Assembly: GCF_030067705.1 (NCBI RefSeq) | Contig: NZ_JASJEX010000003.1 | Span: forward strand, 310,001-374,000 | Origin: Kribbibacterium absianum | GTDB taxonomy: Bacteria; Actinomycetota; Coriobacteriia; Coriobacteriales; Atopobiaceae | Direction: 5' to 3' | DNA: 64,000 nt | Shown here: positions 33,122 to 41,268 of the stretch, piece after piece | Position numbering within the stretch: position 1 is the first letter of the stretch | Layout: each line of letters opens with the position of its first letter | Position numbers and translations under genes: made by a program | Notes under the pieces: model-generated | Databases searched by the model: none | What the model was told of the DNA's origin: nothing | The model's input: the letters and a program-made list of their open reading frames with translations, nothing else

Positions 33122-34765
33122 ATGGACCACGACCACGTGCAACCGAGCTACTACATCACCACGCCCATCTACTACGTCAACGCCGCGCCCCACCTGGGCA
33201 CCTCCTACACCAGCGTGATGGCCGACGTCCAGGCGCGCCTCCGCCGCGCCCTCGGCTACAACGTGCTCTTCCTGACCGGCACCGACGAGCACGGCGAGAA
33301 GGTGGCCGACGCCGCCGCCGAGCACGGCATGTCCCCGCAGGAGTGGTGCGACTCGCTCGTCCCGGCCTTCAAGGACCTCCTGACGATGCTCGACATCACC
33401 AACGACGACTTCATCCGCACCACGGAGGAGCGCCACACGAAGGCGGTCCAGCACCTCTGGAACGTGATGCTCGAGAACGGCTACGTCTACAAGGGCAGCT
33501 ACGACGGCTGGTACTGCGTGCCCGAGGAGACCTACTTCACCGACACCCAGGTCCGCCACGCCGACGAGGAGCGCGGCACCGAGGGCCAGCACCTCTGCCC
33601 CGATTGCGGCCGCCCGCTTGAGAAGCGCTCCGAGGAGAGCTGGTTCTTCAAGCTCAGCGCCTTCCAGGAGCCGCTGCTGGAGCTCTATCGCACGAACCCG
33701 CACTTCGTGGAGCCGGAGATCCGCCGCAACGAGGTGGTCTCGTTCGTCGAGGGCGGGCTCAACGACCTCTCGATCAGCCGCACCACGTTCGACTGGGGCA
33801 TCCCGCTGCCCTTCGACGGCAAGCATGTGACCTACGTGTGGTTCGACGCCCTCATCAACTACATCACGGCCGTCGGCTACGGCGTGGACGCCGAGGAGTT
33901 CGCCTACCGCTGGCCCGCGAACGCGCACCTCGTGGGCAAGGACATCATCCGCTTCCACTGCGTGATCTGGCCGGCGATGCTCATGGCGGCCGGCCTCGAG
34001 GTGCCCGACGAGGTCTTCGCCCACGGCTTCCTCACGGTCAAGAACGACGAGACCGGCGAGGTCAAGAAGATGTCCAAGTCCCTCGGCAACGTGATCAGCC
34101 CGGAGACCGTGGTGGATCTGCTCGGCGTGGACGGCTACCGCTACTACTTCATGACCGACGTGAAGCCCGGCACCGACGGCGCGATCAGCTGGGGCCGCAT
34201 GGAGCAGGTGTACAACACGGACCTCGCCAACAGCTGGGGCAACCTCGTCTCCCGCACGCTCAACATGAGCGCGAAGTACTTCGACGGCCGGACTCCCGTG
34301 CTGCCGGAGGGTTGGGACACCGAGGAGAACCCGCTGTCCGCGATCGCGGACGGCCTCGTCGACCGCTACGTGGAGAAGATGGGGCGCTTCGCCTACGACG
34401 AGGGCGCCGCAGAGGTCATGGACCTGGTTCACGCGGCCAACGGCTACATCGAGGACATGCAGCCCTGGGCGCTCGCCAAGGACCCGGTCAACGCCGGCCA
34501 GCTTGCCCGCGTGATCGGCAACCTGCTCGAGGCCATCCGCATCTCCGCGCACCTGCTCGCCCCGATCATGCCGCGCACGAGCCCCGAGGTGCTCCGTCGC
34601 ATGGGCGCCGAGGCCGAGGTCGGCCGCGACCTTCGCGAGGCCTGCTCGTGGGGCCAGCTGCCGCAGGGGGTGGAGGTCACCAAGGGCGACGCGCTCTTCC
34701 CGCGCCTGGTCTCCGACGACAAGGCGCAGAAGGGCGACAAGAAGAAGGCCGCGAAGCAGAAGTAG
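33122..34765 (+). CDS. metG: Methionyl-tRNA synthetase
   Basis: A 547-residue class I synthetase charging initiator and elongator tRNA-Met. The HIGH-type motif is in YYVNAAPHLGTSYTSVMADV, the KMSKS motif in EVKKMSKSLGNVISPE. Only a single CP-domain cysteine pair (HLCPDCGRPLEKR) is obvious, so this may be a one-zinc form. It ends in a lysine-rich tail without the C-terminal tRNA-binding dimerisation domain. ATG 33122 follows AAAGGA. rsmA follows after 7 bp. Confidence 0.97.
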   Translation: MDHDHVQPSYYITTPIYYVNAAPHLGTSYTSVMADVQARLRRALGYNVLFLTGTDEHGEKVADAAAEHGMSPQEWCDSLVPAFKDLLTMLDITNDDFIRTTEERHTKAVQHLWNVMLENGYVYKGSYDGWYCVPEETYFTDTQVRHADEERGTEGQHLCPDCGRPLEKRSEESWFFKLSAFQEPLLELYRTNPHFVEPEIRRNEVVSFVEGGLNDLSISRTTFDWGIPLPFDGKHVTYVWFDALINYITAVGYGVDAEEFAYRWPANAHLVGKDIIRFHCVIWPAMLMAAGLEVPDEVFAHGFLTVKNDETGEVKKMSKSLGNVISPETVVDLLGVDGYRYYFMTDVKPGTDGAISWGRMEQVYNTDLANSWGNLVSRTLNMSAKYFDGRTPVLPEGWDTEENPLSAIADGLVDRYVEKMGRFAYDEGAAEVMDLVHAANGYIEDMQPWALAKDPVNAGQLARVIGNLLEAIRISAHLLAPIMPRTSPEVLRRMGAEAEVGRDLREACSWGQLPQGVEVTKGDALFPRLVSDDKAQKGDKKKAAKQK

Positions 34766-34772
34766 GGGCGCC

Positions 34773-35627
34773 ATGCACTCACCGCTCGCAACGCCGACAG
34801 CCACGAAGGCCGTGCTCCAGAGGCACGGCCTTTTCACCAAGCATCGGCTCGGACAGAACTTCCTCGTGAACGACGCCGTCATCGGCAGGATCCTCGGGCT
34901 CGCCGAGCTCACGCCCCAGGACGTGGTGCTCGAGGTGGGCCCCGGCATCGGGACGCTCACCTGCGCCCTTCTGCCGCAATGCGCGGCGGTGGTGGCGGTC
35001 GAGATGGACCCGGACCTGCCGGCGGTCCTCGCCGAGACCTGCGCGCGGGACTCCGAGAAGCTCACCGTGGTCCCCGGCGACGCGGTGCGGCTCGTGCCGC
35101 GGGCCTTTTTGGACTTTTTGGACGGTGCCGCGCCCGTGCCCGACAAGCTCGTGTCCAACCTGCCCTACCAAGTGGCCGCGACGATCGTCCTGAAGACGTT
35201 CCAGGAGCTGCCGAGCGTGGATCGCGCCGTGGTGATGGTGCAGCGCGAGGTGGCCGACCGCATCGCTGCCGGGCCCGGCACCAAGGCCTACGGCGCGTAC
35301 ACGGCAAAGCTGCGGCTGTTCGCGCGGGTCACCGGGCGGTTCGAGGTGGGGCCGGGCAACTTCTTCCCGCCGCCGCGCGTGGACTCGGCCGTGGTGCGGC
35401 TCGACCGCGCGATGCTCGTGCCCGAGGACGAGGCGCCGTCGGTGTGCGCCGTGATCGACGCCGCGTTCGCCCAGCGCCGCAAGACGATCCGCAACTCGAT
35501 GGGCGCGACGGGCTTCGAGAAGGCCCGGCTCGACGCGGCGTTCGAGGCCTGCGGCATCAGTCCCGCCTGCCGCGCGGAGACGCTCGCCCCGGAGCAGTTC
35601 GTGGCCCTGGCCCGCGCCCTTGCCTGA
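34773..35627 (+). CDS. rsmA: 16S rRNA dimethyladenosine transferase RsmA/KsgA
   Basis: A 284-residue SAM-dependent methyltransferase that dimethylates A1518 and A1519 late in small-subunit assembly. Motifs: KHRLGQNFLVNDAVIGRI, motif I VVLEVGPGIGTLT, catalytic VSNLPYQVAA (NLPY), and the C-terminal VDSAVVRLDR and RRKTIRNSM helices. ATG 34773 has AGGGG upstream. It follows metG closely, a common arrangement. No clear terminator separates it from the converging gene at 35688. Confidence 0.97.
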   Translation: MHSPLATPTATKAVLQRHGLFTKHRLGQNFLVNDAVIGRILGLAELTPQDVVLEVGPGIGTLTCALLPQCAAVVAVEMDPDLPAVLAETCARDSEKLTVVPGDAVRLVPRAFLDFLDGAAPVPDKLVSNLPYQVAATIVLKTFQELPSVDRAVVMVQREVADRIAAGPGTKAYGAYTAKLRLFARVTGRFEVGPGNFFPPPRVDSAVVRLDRAMLVPEDEAPSVCAVIDAAFAQRRKTIRNSMGATGFEKARLDAAFEACGISPACRAETLAPEQFVALARALA

Positions 35628-35687
35628 CCGCAGTCGCGGGTCGGCGCCAGCGGCCACGGTCGGCCCTTTCCACCAGGCTCGGGAGGG

Positions 35688-35945
35688 CTAGCCTGCCACT
35701 TTCGCCTCCACGAACCATCGGGGGTTCTCGTAGAAGAGGTAGGTGTCGTGCCCGCGCACCCGCACGGTGTAGCGCAGGCCGCCGCCCCCACAGCGGAAGG
35801 AATGGGCCTGTCGGCGGTCCAGCACCCGTTCCACGTCGAAGCGCTGGCCGTCCCACCACTGCACCCACAGGGGCGTGACCTGCCCCTGCGGATCCGTGTA
35901 CGACCCCACTTCCACATAGCGCTTGGCTCGCGCGCCGTCGTCCAT
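35688..35945 (-). CDS. Conserved small protein of unknown function
   Basis: An 85-residue protein starting at ATG 35945 (GGAGG upstream). The pattern YVEVGSYTDPQGQVTPLWVQ, then FDVERVLDRRQA, GLRYTVRVRG and TYLFYENPRWFVEAK, matches a compact beta-rich family seen in many Firmicutes and Actinobacteria, still uncharacterised. The invariant W, DxRxA, G(L/I)RYT and R(W)FVE positions are all present, suggesting a working gene. It stands alone. Confidence 0.8.
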   Translation of the reverse strand: MDDGARAKRYVEVGSYTDPQGQVTPLWVQWWDGQRFDVERVLDRRQAHSFRCGGGGLRYTVRVRGHDTYLFYENPRWFVEAKVAG

Positions 35946-36037
35946 AGAAGCCTCCGCCGGTAAGGAACGTGCGTTTGTCCCTATCCTAGCGCAGAGAGGA
36001 ACGAATGTTTTCATTCTAGGGAATTCCACCTCGAAAA

Positions 36038-36066
36038 TGCTATACTGAGCATCGTGGCGTATAGCA
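36038..36066. promoter_or_regulatory. Operator and -10 region of the RHH/PIN toxin-antitoxin operon
   Basis: TGCTATAC (36038-36045) and GTATAGCA (36059-36066) form a perfect 8-bp inverted repeat with 13 bp between, overlapping a consensus -10 TATACT (36041-36046). A second small hairpin-like repeat, GAATG-TTTT-CATTC, lies at 36003-36016. RHH antitoxins bind such repeats to repress their operon. Confidence 0.7.
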
Positions 36067-36079
36067 CAGGAGGGTGTCC

Positions 36080-36451
36080 ATGGCTGCGGTGCAGATGAAC
36101 GTACGGTTGGATCCCGGGCTGAAGCGGGCCGGCGATCATGGTCTGGAGCTCATGGGATACACGCCCACGCAAGCGGTGCGCCGCCTATGGGAGCTGGCCG
36201 CCTCCGCCGAGCAGGACACGACAGTCGCAGGGGAGCTCCAACGGCTGCTCGGGCCGACCGAGCAGTCGGTGGCCGAGACGCGCGCACGGGAGTGGCTGGC
36301 GCGCGACCGATGCCTGCGAGCGGCGGTCAACGAGCTCCGTTCGGCAAGCCGTGGCTCCTACGATTACGAGGCTCTCAGGGAGCACGCAGCCCTCGACCGC
36401 TTGGAGCAGCTGGGCTATGGCGCAGCAACGGGGGAGGGGGCGCAGCTGTGA
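36080..36451 (+). CDS. RHH-type antitoxin of a type II toxin-antitoxin pair
   Basis: A 123-residue protein whose first 45 residues form a ribbon-helix-helix domain like RelB/DinJ (VQMNVRLDPGLKRAGDHGLE, YTPTQAVRRLWELA). The remainder is acidic and helical, suited to wrapping the toxin. I use ATG 36080, five bases after AGGAGGG. Its stop overlaps the PIN toxin start. An inverted repeat over its -10 region fits autorepression. Confidence 0.85.
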   Translation: MAAVQMNVRLDPGLKRAGDHGLELMGYTPTQAVRRLWELAASAEQDTTVAGELQRLLGPTEQSVAETRAREWLARDRCLRAAVNELRSASRGSYDYEALREHAALDRLEQLGYGAATGEGAQL

Positions 36452-36927
36452 CGCCCCCTCGTCTTCTCGTCGACACGAACGTGTGGCTTGACCATTATCT
36501 GGCGCGCCTTCCTCGCCAGCGAGCGTGCACGGCGTTTCTCACGGCGGCCGCCGAGGGCCAGGCCGTGCTTCTGGTGACCGCGTCTGTGCTCAAGGATTTG
36601 TACTACCTGCTGAGCGTCCAGCTCAAACGCGACATTCGGTCCGAGAAAGGCCAGGTGAGCGAGGAGGACGCCCTCGCAGTTGACGAGCTGGCCTGGGCTT
36701 GCACGAGGAACGCCCTGGAGCTTGCCTCCGTGACGCCGGTGGGTGCGATGGACGTATGGGACGCGTTCACGCTGAGGGCGGCGCACCCCGACTTCGAGGA
36801 CGACCTGCTCTTGGCCGCGGCGCGGTCCGCAGGCGCCGATGCGATTGTCACCGGGGATCGCAAGTTGGCGCAGCATGCTCCGGTTCCGTGCCTCACGCCG
36901 GAGGAGTGGCTCGAGAGCCGTCGCTGA
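36448..36927 (+). CDS. PIN-domain ribonuclease toxin
   Basis: A 159-residue PIN nuclease. Acidic metal ligands are visible: first aspartate in RLLVDTNVWLDHYL, a second acidic region near the middle, and DFEDDLLLAAARSAGADAIV followed by TGDRKLA, the conserved C-terminal ligands. Start GTG 36448 overlaps the antitoxin stop. PIN toxins of such pairs cleave RNA, often tRNA or rRNA, when free of antitoxin. The two genes form a compact unit converging on recQ. Confidence 0.88.
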   Translation: MTPPRLLVDTNVWLDHYLARLPRQRACTAFLTAAAEGQAVLLVTASVLKDLYYLLSVQLKRDIRSEKGQVSEEDALAVDELAWACTRNALELASVTPVGAMDVWDAFTLRAAHPDFEDDLLLAAARSAGADAIVTGDRKLAQHAPVPCLTPEEWLESRR

Positions 36928-36935
36928 GCCCAGGC

Positions 36936-38828
36936 TCACCCGGCCCAGGAACACACGGCCTCGAGCAGCTCCTCGCCATAGGCGTCGGCCTTCGCCTGTC
37001 CGATCCCGCGCACGTCGAGCAGCTCCTCCATCGTTGTCGGGCGGCGCCGTGCCAGGTCCTCGAGCGTCGCGTTGCTCGCCACGATGTACGCGGGCTTGTC
37101 GCCGGCCAGCTCGCGCCGCACCTCGCGCAGGTGCTCGAACAGCGCCTGGTCGTCGGCGCCGAGGCCGGAGCCCAACACCCGGGCCGTGGCGTGCGACGAT
37201 GGCGCGCCGGTTCCGCGCCGAGGTGCCGGCGCCGCGAGGAACGGCGCGCGCTCGCGCATGGCCTGCACGCCGGCGTCCGTCAGGTACAGCACCGGCAGCG
37301 CCGCGGCCGTCTGGGCCAGCAGTCCCCGCTCGCAGAGCAGGTCCAGGAGCCGCTCCACCTCGGCCTTTGGCAGGTGGCTCAACAGGCCGTAGGTGGGCAG
37401 CCGGTCCAGCCCGCGCTCCAGTACGTCGGCCGAGCGCGAGCCGAGCAACACCGCGGCCACGCGCCCGCGCCCCTGCGCGCGCCGCTGGTTCTGCAGACGC
37501 GCCACACAGGAGAGGGCCTTGAGCGCGTCCTCGGTGCGGTCCTCGTCGGCCACGTGCTGCTCGGCGCGAGCGGCCGCGGCGACGCAGGGCCCACAGGCCT
37601 CCACGTGGGCGTCGCAGCGTTCCGGCGCCTTCTCGCCAAAGTAACCTAGCAGCGCGTGCCGCTTGCACCCCTCGCCCACGGCGTACAGGCGCATGGCCTC
37701 GAGCCGCGCGTACCCGCTGGCCAGCCGCGCCTGTTCCGCCGCCGGGTCGTCGCAGCCCTCGCTGCCGTGCTCGATCAGGAACCGCTGCGTTCCGAGGTCC
37801 GCCTCGCGGAAGAGCAGCACGCACTCCGCCGGCGTGCCGTCGCGTCCCGCGCGGCCGGCCTCCTGGTAGTACGCCTCGACGGACTGCGGCATCGCCGCGT
37901 GCAGCACGTAGGACACGTCGGACTTGTCGATGCCCATGCCGAACGCGTTCGTCGCCACGACGCAGCAGGCGCGGTCGTGCACGAAGTCCTCCTGCGCCCC
38001 CGTGCGCTCCTCGGCCGACATGCCGCCGTGGTACCGTGCCGCACGGACGCCCGACGCCCGCAGCGCCTCCCACAGCGCGTCCACCTGTTTGCGCGTGGCG
38101 GCGTACACGATGCCCGAGCGGTCCTGGCGCTCCTTCACAAAGCCCACCACCCGGGCGTCGCGTTCCTTGCCGGTGCGCGGCCGCTCCACCGAGAAGGCCA
38201 GGTTGGGCCGGTCGAAGCTCGCCACCACGCGCAGGGGGTCCTTGAGGCCGAGCGTCCGCACGATGTCCTCGCGCACGCGTTCGGTGGCCGTCGCCGTGAG
38301 CGCGGCGATGGGTGGCCGCTCACCGGCCCCGTCGGTGGCCAGACGGTCCGCAAAGCCGCGAATCCGCAGGTAATCGGGTCGGAAGTCCATGCCCCACTGC
38401 GAGATGCAGTGCGCCTCGTCCACGGCCACGAGGGGGACCGGCCCGGAGCGCAGCGCCCGCACCAAGCGCTCGTCGCCGAGCCGCTCCGGCGCCACGTACA
38501 AAAGCCTCAGCCCGTGGCCGACGCGTGCGAGCACCTCGTCCTGCTCGGCCGTGCCGAGCGTGGAGTTCAGGTACGCCGCCGCGACGCCAGCCTCCTGGAG
38601 CGCGGCGACCTGGTCCGCCATGAGCGAGATGAGCGGGCTCACGACCACGCTCGTGCCCGTCTCGGCCATCAGTGCCGGGATCTGGTAGCACAGCGACTTG
38701 CCCGCGCTCGTGGGCATCACCGCGAGTGCGTCGCGGCCGCTGGCCAGCGCGCCCACCACGTCCTCTTGATGCGGCCGGAAGGCGTCGAAGCCAAAGACCT
38801 GTTTGAGCACCACCGCTGGGTCGGTCAC
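36936..38828 (-). CDS. recQ: ATP-dependent DNA helicase RecQ
   Basis: A 630-residue 3'-5' helicase of DNA repair. Q motif region GFDAFRPHQEDVV, Walker A MPTSAGKSLCYQIPAL, DEAH VAVDEAHCISQWGMDFRPDY, TATATERV, VI motif YYQEAGRAGRDG. Zinc-binding residues: GEGCKRH, then PERCDAHVEACGPC (spacing slightly different from E. coli RecQ). Winged helix follows, and a C-terminal HRDC domain (IVASNATLEDLARRRPTTME). ATG 38828 starts; the terminator at 38850 lies directly upstream and belongs to the next minus-strand gene. Confidence 0.96.
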   Translation of the reverse strand: MTDPAVVLKQVFGFDAFRPHQEDVVGALASGRDALAVMPTSAGKSLCYQIPALMAETGTSVVVSPLISLMADQVAALQEAGVAAAYLNSTLGTAEQDEVLARVGHGLRLLYVAPERLGDERLVRALRSGPVPLVAVDEAHCISQWGMDFRPDYLRIRGFADRLATDGAGERPPIAALTATATERVREDIVRTLGLKDPLRVVASFDRPNLAFSVERPRTGKERDARVVGFVKERQDRSGIVYAATRKQVDALWEALRASGVRAARYHGGMSAEERTGAQEDFVHDRACCVVATNAFGMGIDKSDVSYVLHAAMPQSVEAYYQEAGRAGRDGTPAECVLLFREADLGTQRFLIEHGSEGCDDPAAEQARLASGYARLEAMRLYAVGEGCKRHALLGYFGEKAPERCDAHVEACGPCVAAAARAEQHVADEDRTEDALKALSCVARLQNQRRAQGRGRVAAVLLGSRSADVLERGLDRLPTYGLLSHLPKAEVERLLDLLCERGLLAQTAAALPVLYLTDAGVQAMRERAPFLAAPAPRRGTGAPSSHATARVLGSGLGADDQALFEHLREVRRELAGDKPAYIVASNATLEDLARRRPTTMEELLDVRGIGQAKADAYGEELLEAVCSWAG

Positions 38829-38849
38829 GGCACCTCCGATACGGACGAC

Positions 38850-38877
38850 AAAGGCCGCGCCTCGCGACGCGGCCTTT
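38850..38877 (-). terminator. Terminator downstream of the small gene at 38917
   Basis: AAAGGCCGCG pairs with CGCGGCCTTT around an 8-base loop. On the minus strand it is followed by GTCG and lies between the small gene (ends 38917) and recQ (starts 38828), insulating recQ from upstream transcription. Confidence 0.75.
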
Positions 38878-38916
38878 GAGTCTATCCCAGCGGTTGTGAA
38901 CGGGTGCCTCGGGCCC

Positions 38917-39156
38917 TCACGCGAAGGTCCATCGACCGTCGGGCCCTGTCCACGCGGTGCCCACCCAGCTGTTGGCGCAGTAGGAGCCCTTGTTGCTCAG
39001 GCGGTAGTCGGTGAACCAGTGGCTCCGACCGGTGGGCGCGGCGTCGTCGTGACGTCCGGGCCGGGGGAGGAACGTGCGAGGCTGCGCGCCGCGAGGGTGC
39101 GCGGCGACCGGTGCGTCCGTCTGAGGTCCGGACGCGCAGAAGACCGACTCAGTCAT
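38917..39156 (-). CDS. Small protein of unknown function (79 residues)
   Basis: Starts at ATG 39156 with GAGGGGG upstream. The N-terminal half is low-complexity and proline/arginine-rich (about 12-45); the C-terminal half looks structured (SHWFTDYRLSNKGSYCANSW, TAWTGPDGRWTFA), with two cysteines in the protein. A terminator directly downstream (38850-38877) supports real transcription. No family recognised. Confidence 0.5.
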   Translation of the reverse strand: MTESVFCASGPQTDAPVAAHPRGAQPRTFLPRPGRHDDAAPTGRSHWFTDYRLSNKGSYCANSWVGTAWTGPDGRWTFA

Positions 39157-39313
39157 GGTGCCCCCTCAGGTGAGTGTCGATATCCCATGGCATCAGAATA
39201 AGCTCAGATACCAGTAGGCAAACTGATTTCACAAAAAGGAAGAGACAACCTCGAGGGCTCCGGTGGCTGCGTTAGGATGGAAGGCCCTGAACGTCGAGCC
39301 AAAAGGAGGGTCG

Positions 39314-40033
39314 GTGACGGAGGAGCCACAGCGCAGGGGCGTTGCCAGCGCCGTCAAGCGGGCGTTCCCCGTGGCGCTGCCGGTGATGCTCGGCTACCTG
39401 GTCATCGGCGTGCCTGCGGGCATCCTCGAGGGAACCGTCGGCATCGCGCCGGCCGAGGCGTTCCTGATGAGCGTGACGCTCTACACCGGCGCCGGCCAGT
39501 TCATGATTCCCAACCTTGTCATGGCCGGGCAGTCCGTCGCCGCCATCGTCACGTCCGTGTCCTTGGTCAACACACGGCAGATGCTGTACTCGGCGGCGTT
39601 CGCGCCGTGGTTCAACGGCGCGCCGAAAGCCCTGACGGCGCTCTTCTCGGCGACGGTCACCGACGAGTCCTTCGGCGTCAACGTGGGCCGGTTCGACAGC
39701 GGGGACTGGGACTGCGCGAGCGCCACGGCGGTGAACATCCTCTCGATGCTCGCGTGGGCCTGCGCCAACGCGGTGGGCGCCCTGGTGGGCGACGTCATCT
39801 CGCTTCCCACGGACGTGGCGTCGTTTGCGATGACGTCCATCTTCCTCTGCCTTATGCTGTGCCAGGACCTGACCCGCGCGAACGTGGTCGCGGCGGCGGC
39901 CGCGATCGTGGCGACGGTGCTCTGCAAGTGCCTCGGCCTCGGGTCCATGGCGATCATCACGGGCGCCGTGCTGGGCGTGGCGCTCGGGCTCGTCTGTGGC
40001 GGCGACGCCGAGAAGGGCGGTGAGGCAGCATGA
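39314..40033 (+). CDS. azlC: AzlC-family branched-chain amino acid exporter subunit
   Basis: A 239-residue inner-membrane protein, large subunit of the AzlCD exporter for branched-chain amino acids and analogues. Family features: FPVALPVMLGYLVIGVPAGI at the start, SVTLYTGAGQFMI, LVNTRQMLYSAAFAPWF, ATVTDESFGVN, then several hydrophobic helices. GTG 39314 follows AAAAGGAGGG. Its stop overlaps azlD by four bases. The 39157-39313 interval is the divergent promoter region with no other gene. Confidence 0.93.
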   Translation: MTEEPQRRGVASAVKRAFPVALPVMLGYLVIGVPAGILEGTVGIAPAEAFLMSVTLYTGAGQFMIPNLVMAGQSVAAIVTSVSLVNTRQMLYSAAFAPWFNGAPKALTALFSATVTDESFGVNVGRFDSGDWDCASATAVNILSMLAWACANAVGALVGDVISLPTDVASFAMTSIFLCLMLCQDLTRANVVAAAAAIVATVLCKCLGLGSMAIITGAVLGVALGLVCGGDAEKGGEAA

Positions 40034-40359
40034 CCCAGCAGGAGTTCTGGATCGTCTACCTGTGCTGTCTTGCCACGATGCTCGTGTGCCGCTGCGTTCC
40101 GATCTTCGTGCTCAAGGGCCGCGAACTTCCGCCTCGGGTGTCCCAGGCGCTGTCGCTGATCCCGCCGGCCGCCTTTGCGGCGCTCGTGGCCAACGACCTG
40201 TTCCAACCAGGGCTGTGGGCCGAGAGCCCCACGCGGGCGTTGGTGCCGCTCGCGGCCTCGTGCCTGGTGTGCGGCGTGGCGGTGAAGACCAAGTCCCTGG
40301 CCCTTTGCGCCGTGGCGGGCGTCGTGGCGTACGCGCTGCTCGGTCTGCTGCCGTTCTAA
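40030..40359 (+). CDS. azlD: AzlD-family small exporter subunit
   Basis: A 109-residue protein with about four membrane helices, the small AzlD partner. TMLVCRCVPIFVLKGRELPP is the usual AzlD signature, followed by FAALVANDLF and VAVKTKSLALCAV. ATG 40030 overlaps the azlC stop (ATGA). It would form the exporter with AzlC. Confidence 0.93.
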   Translation: MTQQEFWIVYLCCLATMLVCRCVPIFVLKGRELPPRVSQALSLIPPAAFAALVANDLFQPGLWAESPTRALVPLAASCLVCGVAVKTKSLALCAVAGVVAYALLGLLPF

Positions 40360-40363
40360 CGGA

Positions 40364-41149
40364 CTAGTCCAGCGAGCCCTCGTTCGCCCGGGCGCCGCCC
40401 GCCAGCCAGTCCAGGCCCTCTTCCAAGTGTCCCTGCACGAAGTTCCAGCTATGGATTCCCCGGCGCTCCTCGAACTGCACGGACGCGCCCTGCTCGGCCA
40501 GGCACTGCGCCATCGCGGCGTTGCATCGGGCAAGGGAGTCGTCGGCCCCTACCAGCATCTTGAAGGCGGGGAACAGGTCGCGGCCGGCCTCGCGCCCCAG
40601 GCGCTCCGCCAGCCAACGGGGGTTGAGGTCCGTTGCGCGCTTCTCCTCTCGCGGCTCAAAGAGGCGCAGCTCCCCGGCCATGTCTCCGGGCTCGTCCTCT
40701 TCAAAGAAGTGGCACGCCGCCGAGAACACGAGCGCCTTGGAGTACAGCTCCGGCCAGAGCAGCGCTGCGCGCAGCGCCCCGTAGCCGCCCATCGAGAACC
40801 CGCCGACAAACGTGTGCTCGCGGTCGTTGGCCACGGGAAACAGGTCGCGCATCAGCTGCGTGACCTCAACGATGTACGCGCCATAGTCGCCCTGGGGGCC
40901 TCCGGCCACACCGGGCTCGATCCAGAAGCCGTTGTCACCCTGGGGCATCGCGACCGCCAGGTTCCGATCGCAGGCCCATCGCTCGATGCGCGTGTTGTAC
41001 AGCCAGGTGTTGCAGTTCCCCTGGAGCCCGTGCAGCAGCACCACGAGCGGGTACGGCGGCACACCCTCCCGGTCGAACGGGAGCACCACCTTGAGGGGCA
41101 TGTCGCGGCGCATCGTCGGGGACTTGTGCTCGATGGTGAGGACGGCCAT
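40364..41149 (-). CDS. Alpha/beta-hydrolase esterase (tributyrin esterase type)
   Basis: A 261-residue esterase. YPLVVLLHGLQGNCNTWLYN contains the oxyanion HG motif; FVGGFSMGGYGALRAAL holds the nucleophile Ser (GFSMG); aspartate is in LVGADDSLARC and the histidine in RRGIHSWNFVQGH. The pattern matches EstA/tributyrin esterases and esterase D relatives acting on short acyl esters. No signal peptide. It converges with azlD, separated by 4 bp. Confidence 0.88.
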   Translation of the reverse strand: MAVLTIEHKSPTMRRDMPLKVVLPFDREGVPPYPLVVLLHGLQGNCNTWLYNTRIERWACDRNLAVAMPQGDNGFWIEPGVAGGPQGDYGAYIVEVTQLMRDLFPVANDREHTFVGGFSMGGYGALRAALLWPELYSKALVFSAACHFFEEDEPGDMAGELRLFEPREEKRATDLNPRWLAERLGREAGRDLFPAFKMLVGADDSLARCNAAMAQCLAEQGASVQFEERRGIHSWNFVQGHLEEGLDWLAGGARANEGSLD

Positions 41150-41187
41150 GGGGCTCCAATCCGATCGGGGTTCTCAAGAACCATAAC

Positions 41188-41221
41188 GGTGCGCGCCGGT
41201 AACCACGAACCGGCGCGCACC
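41188..41221 (-). terminator. Terminator after the PTS-esterase operon
   Basis: GGTGCGCGCCGGT and ACCGGCGCGCACC form a perfect 13-bp stem on an 8-base loop, 48 bp past the stop at 41269 on the minus strand. Confidence 0.8.
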
Positions 41222-41268
41222 GACCGCGAGCAGGCGCTCGTTCCCAAGCCGGGCGCCCGCAGGGGGTC

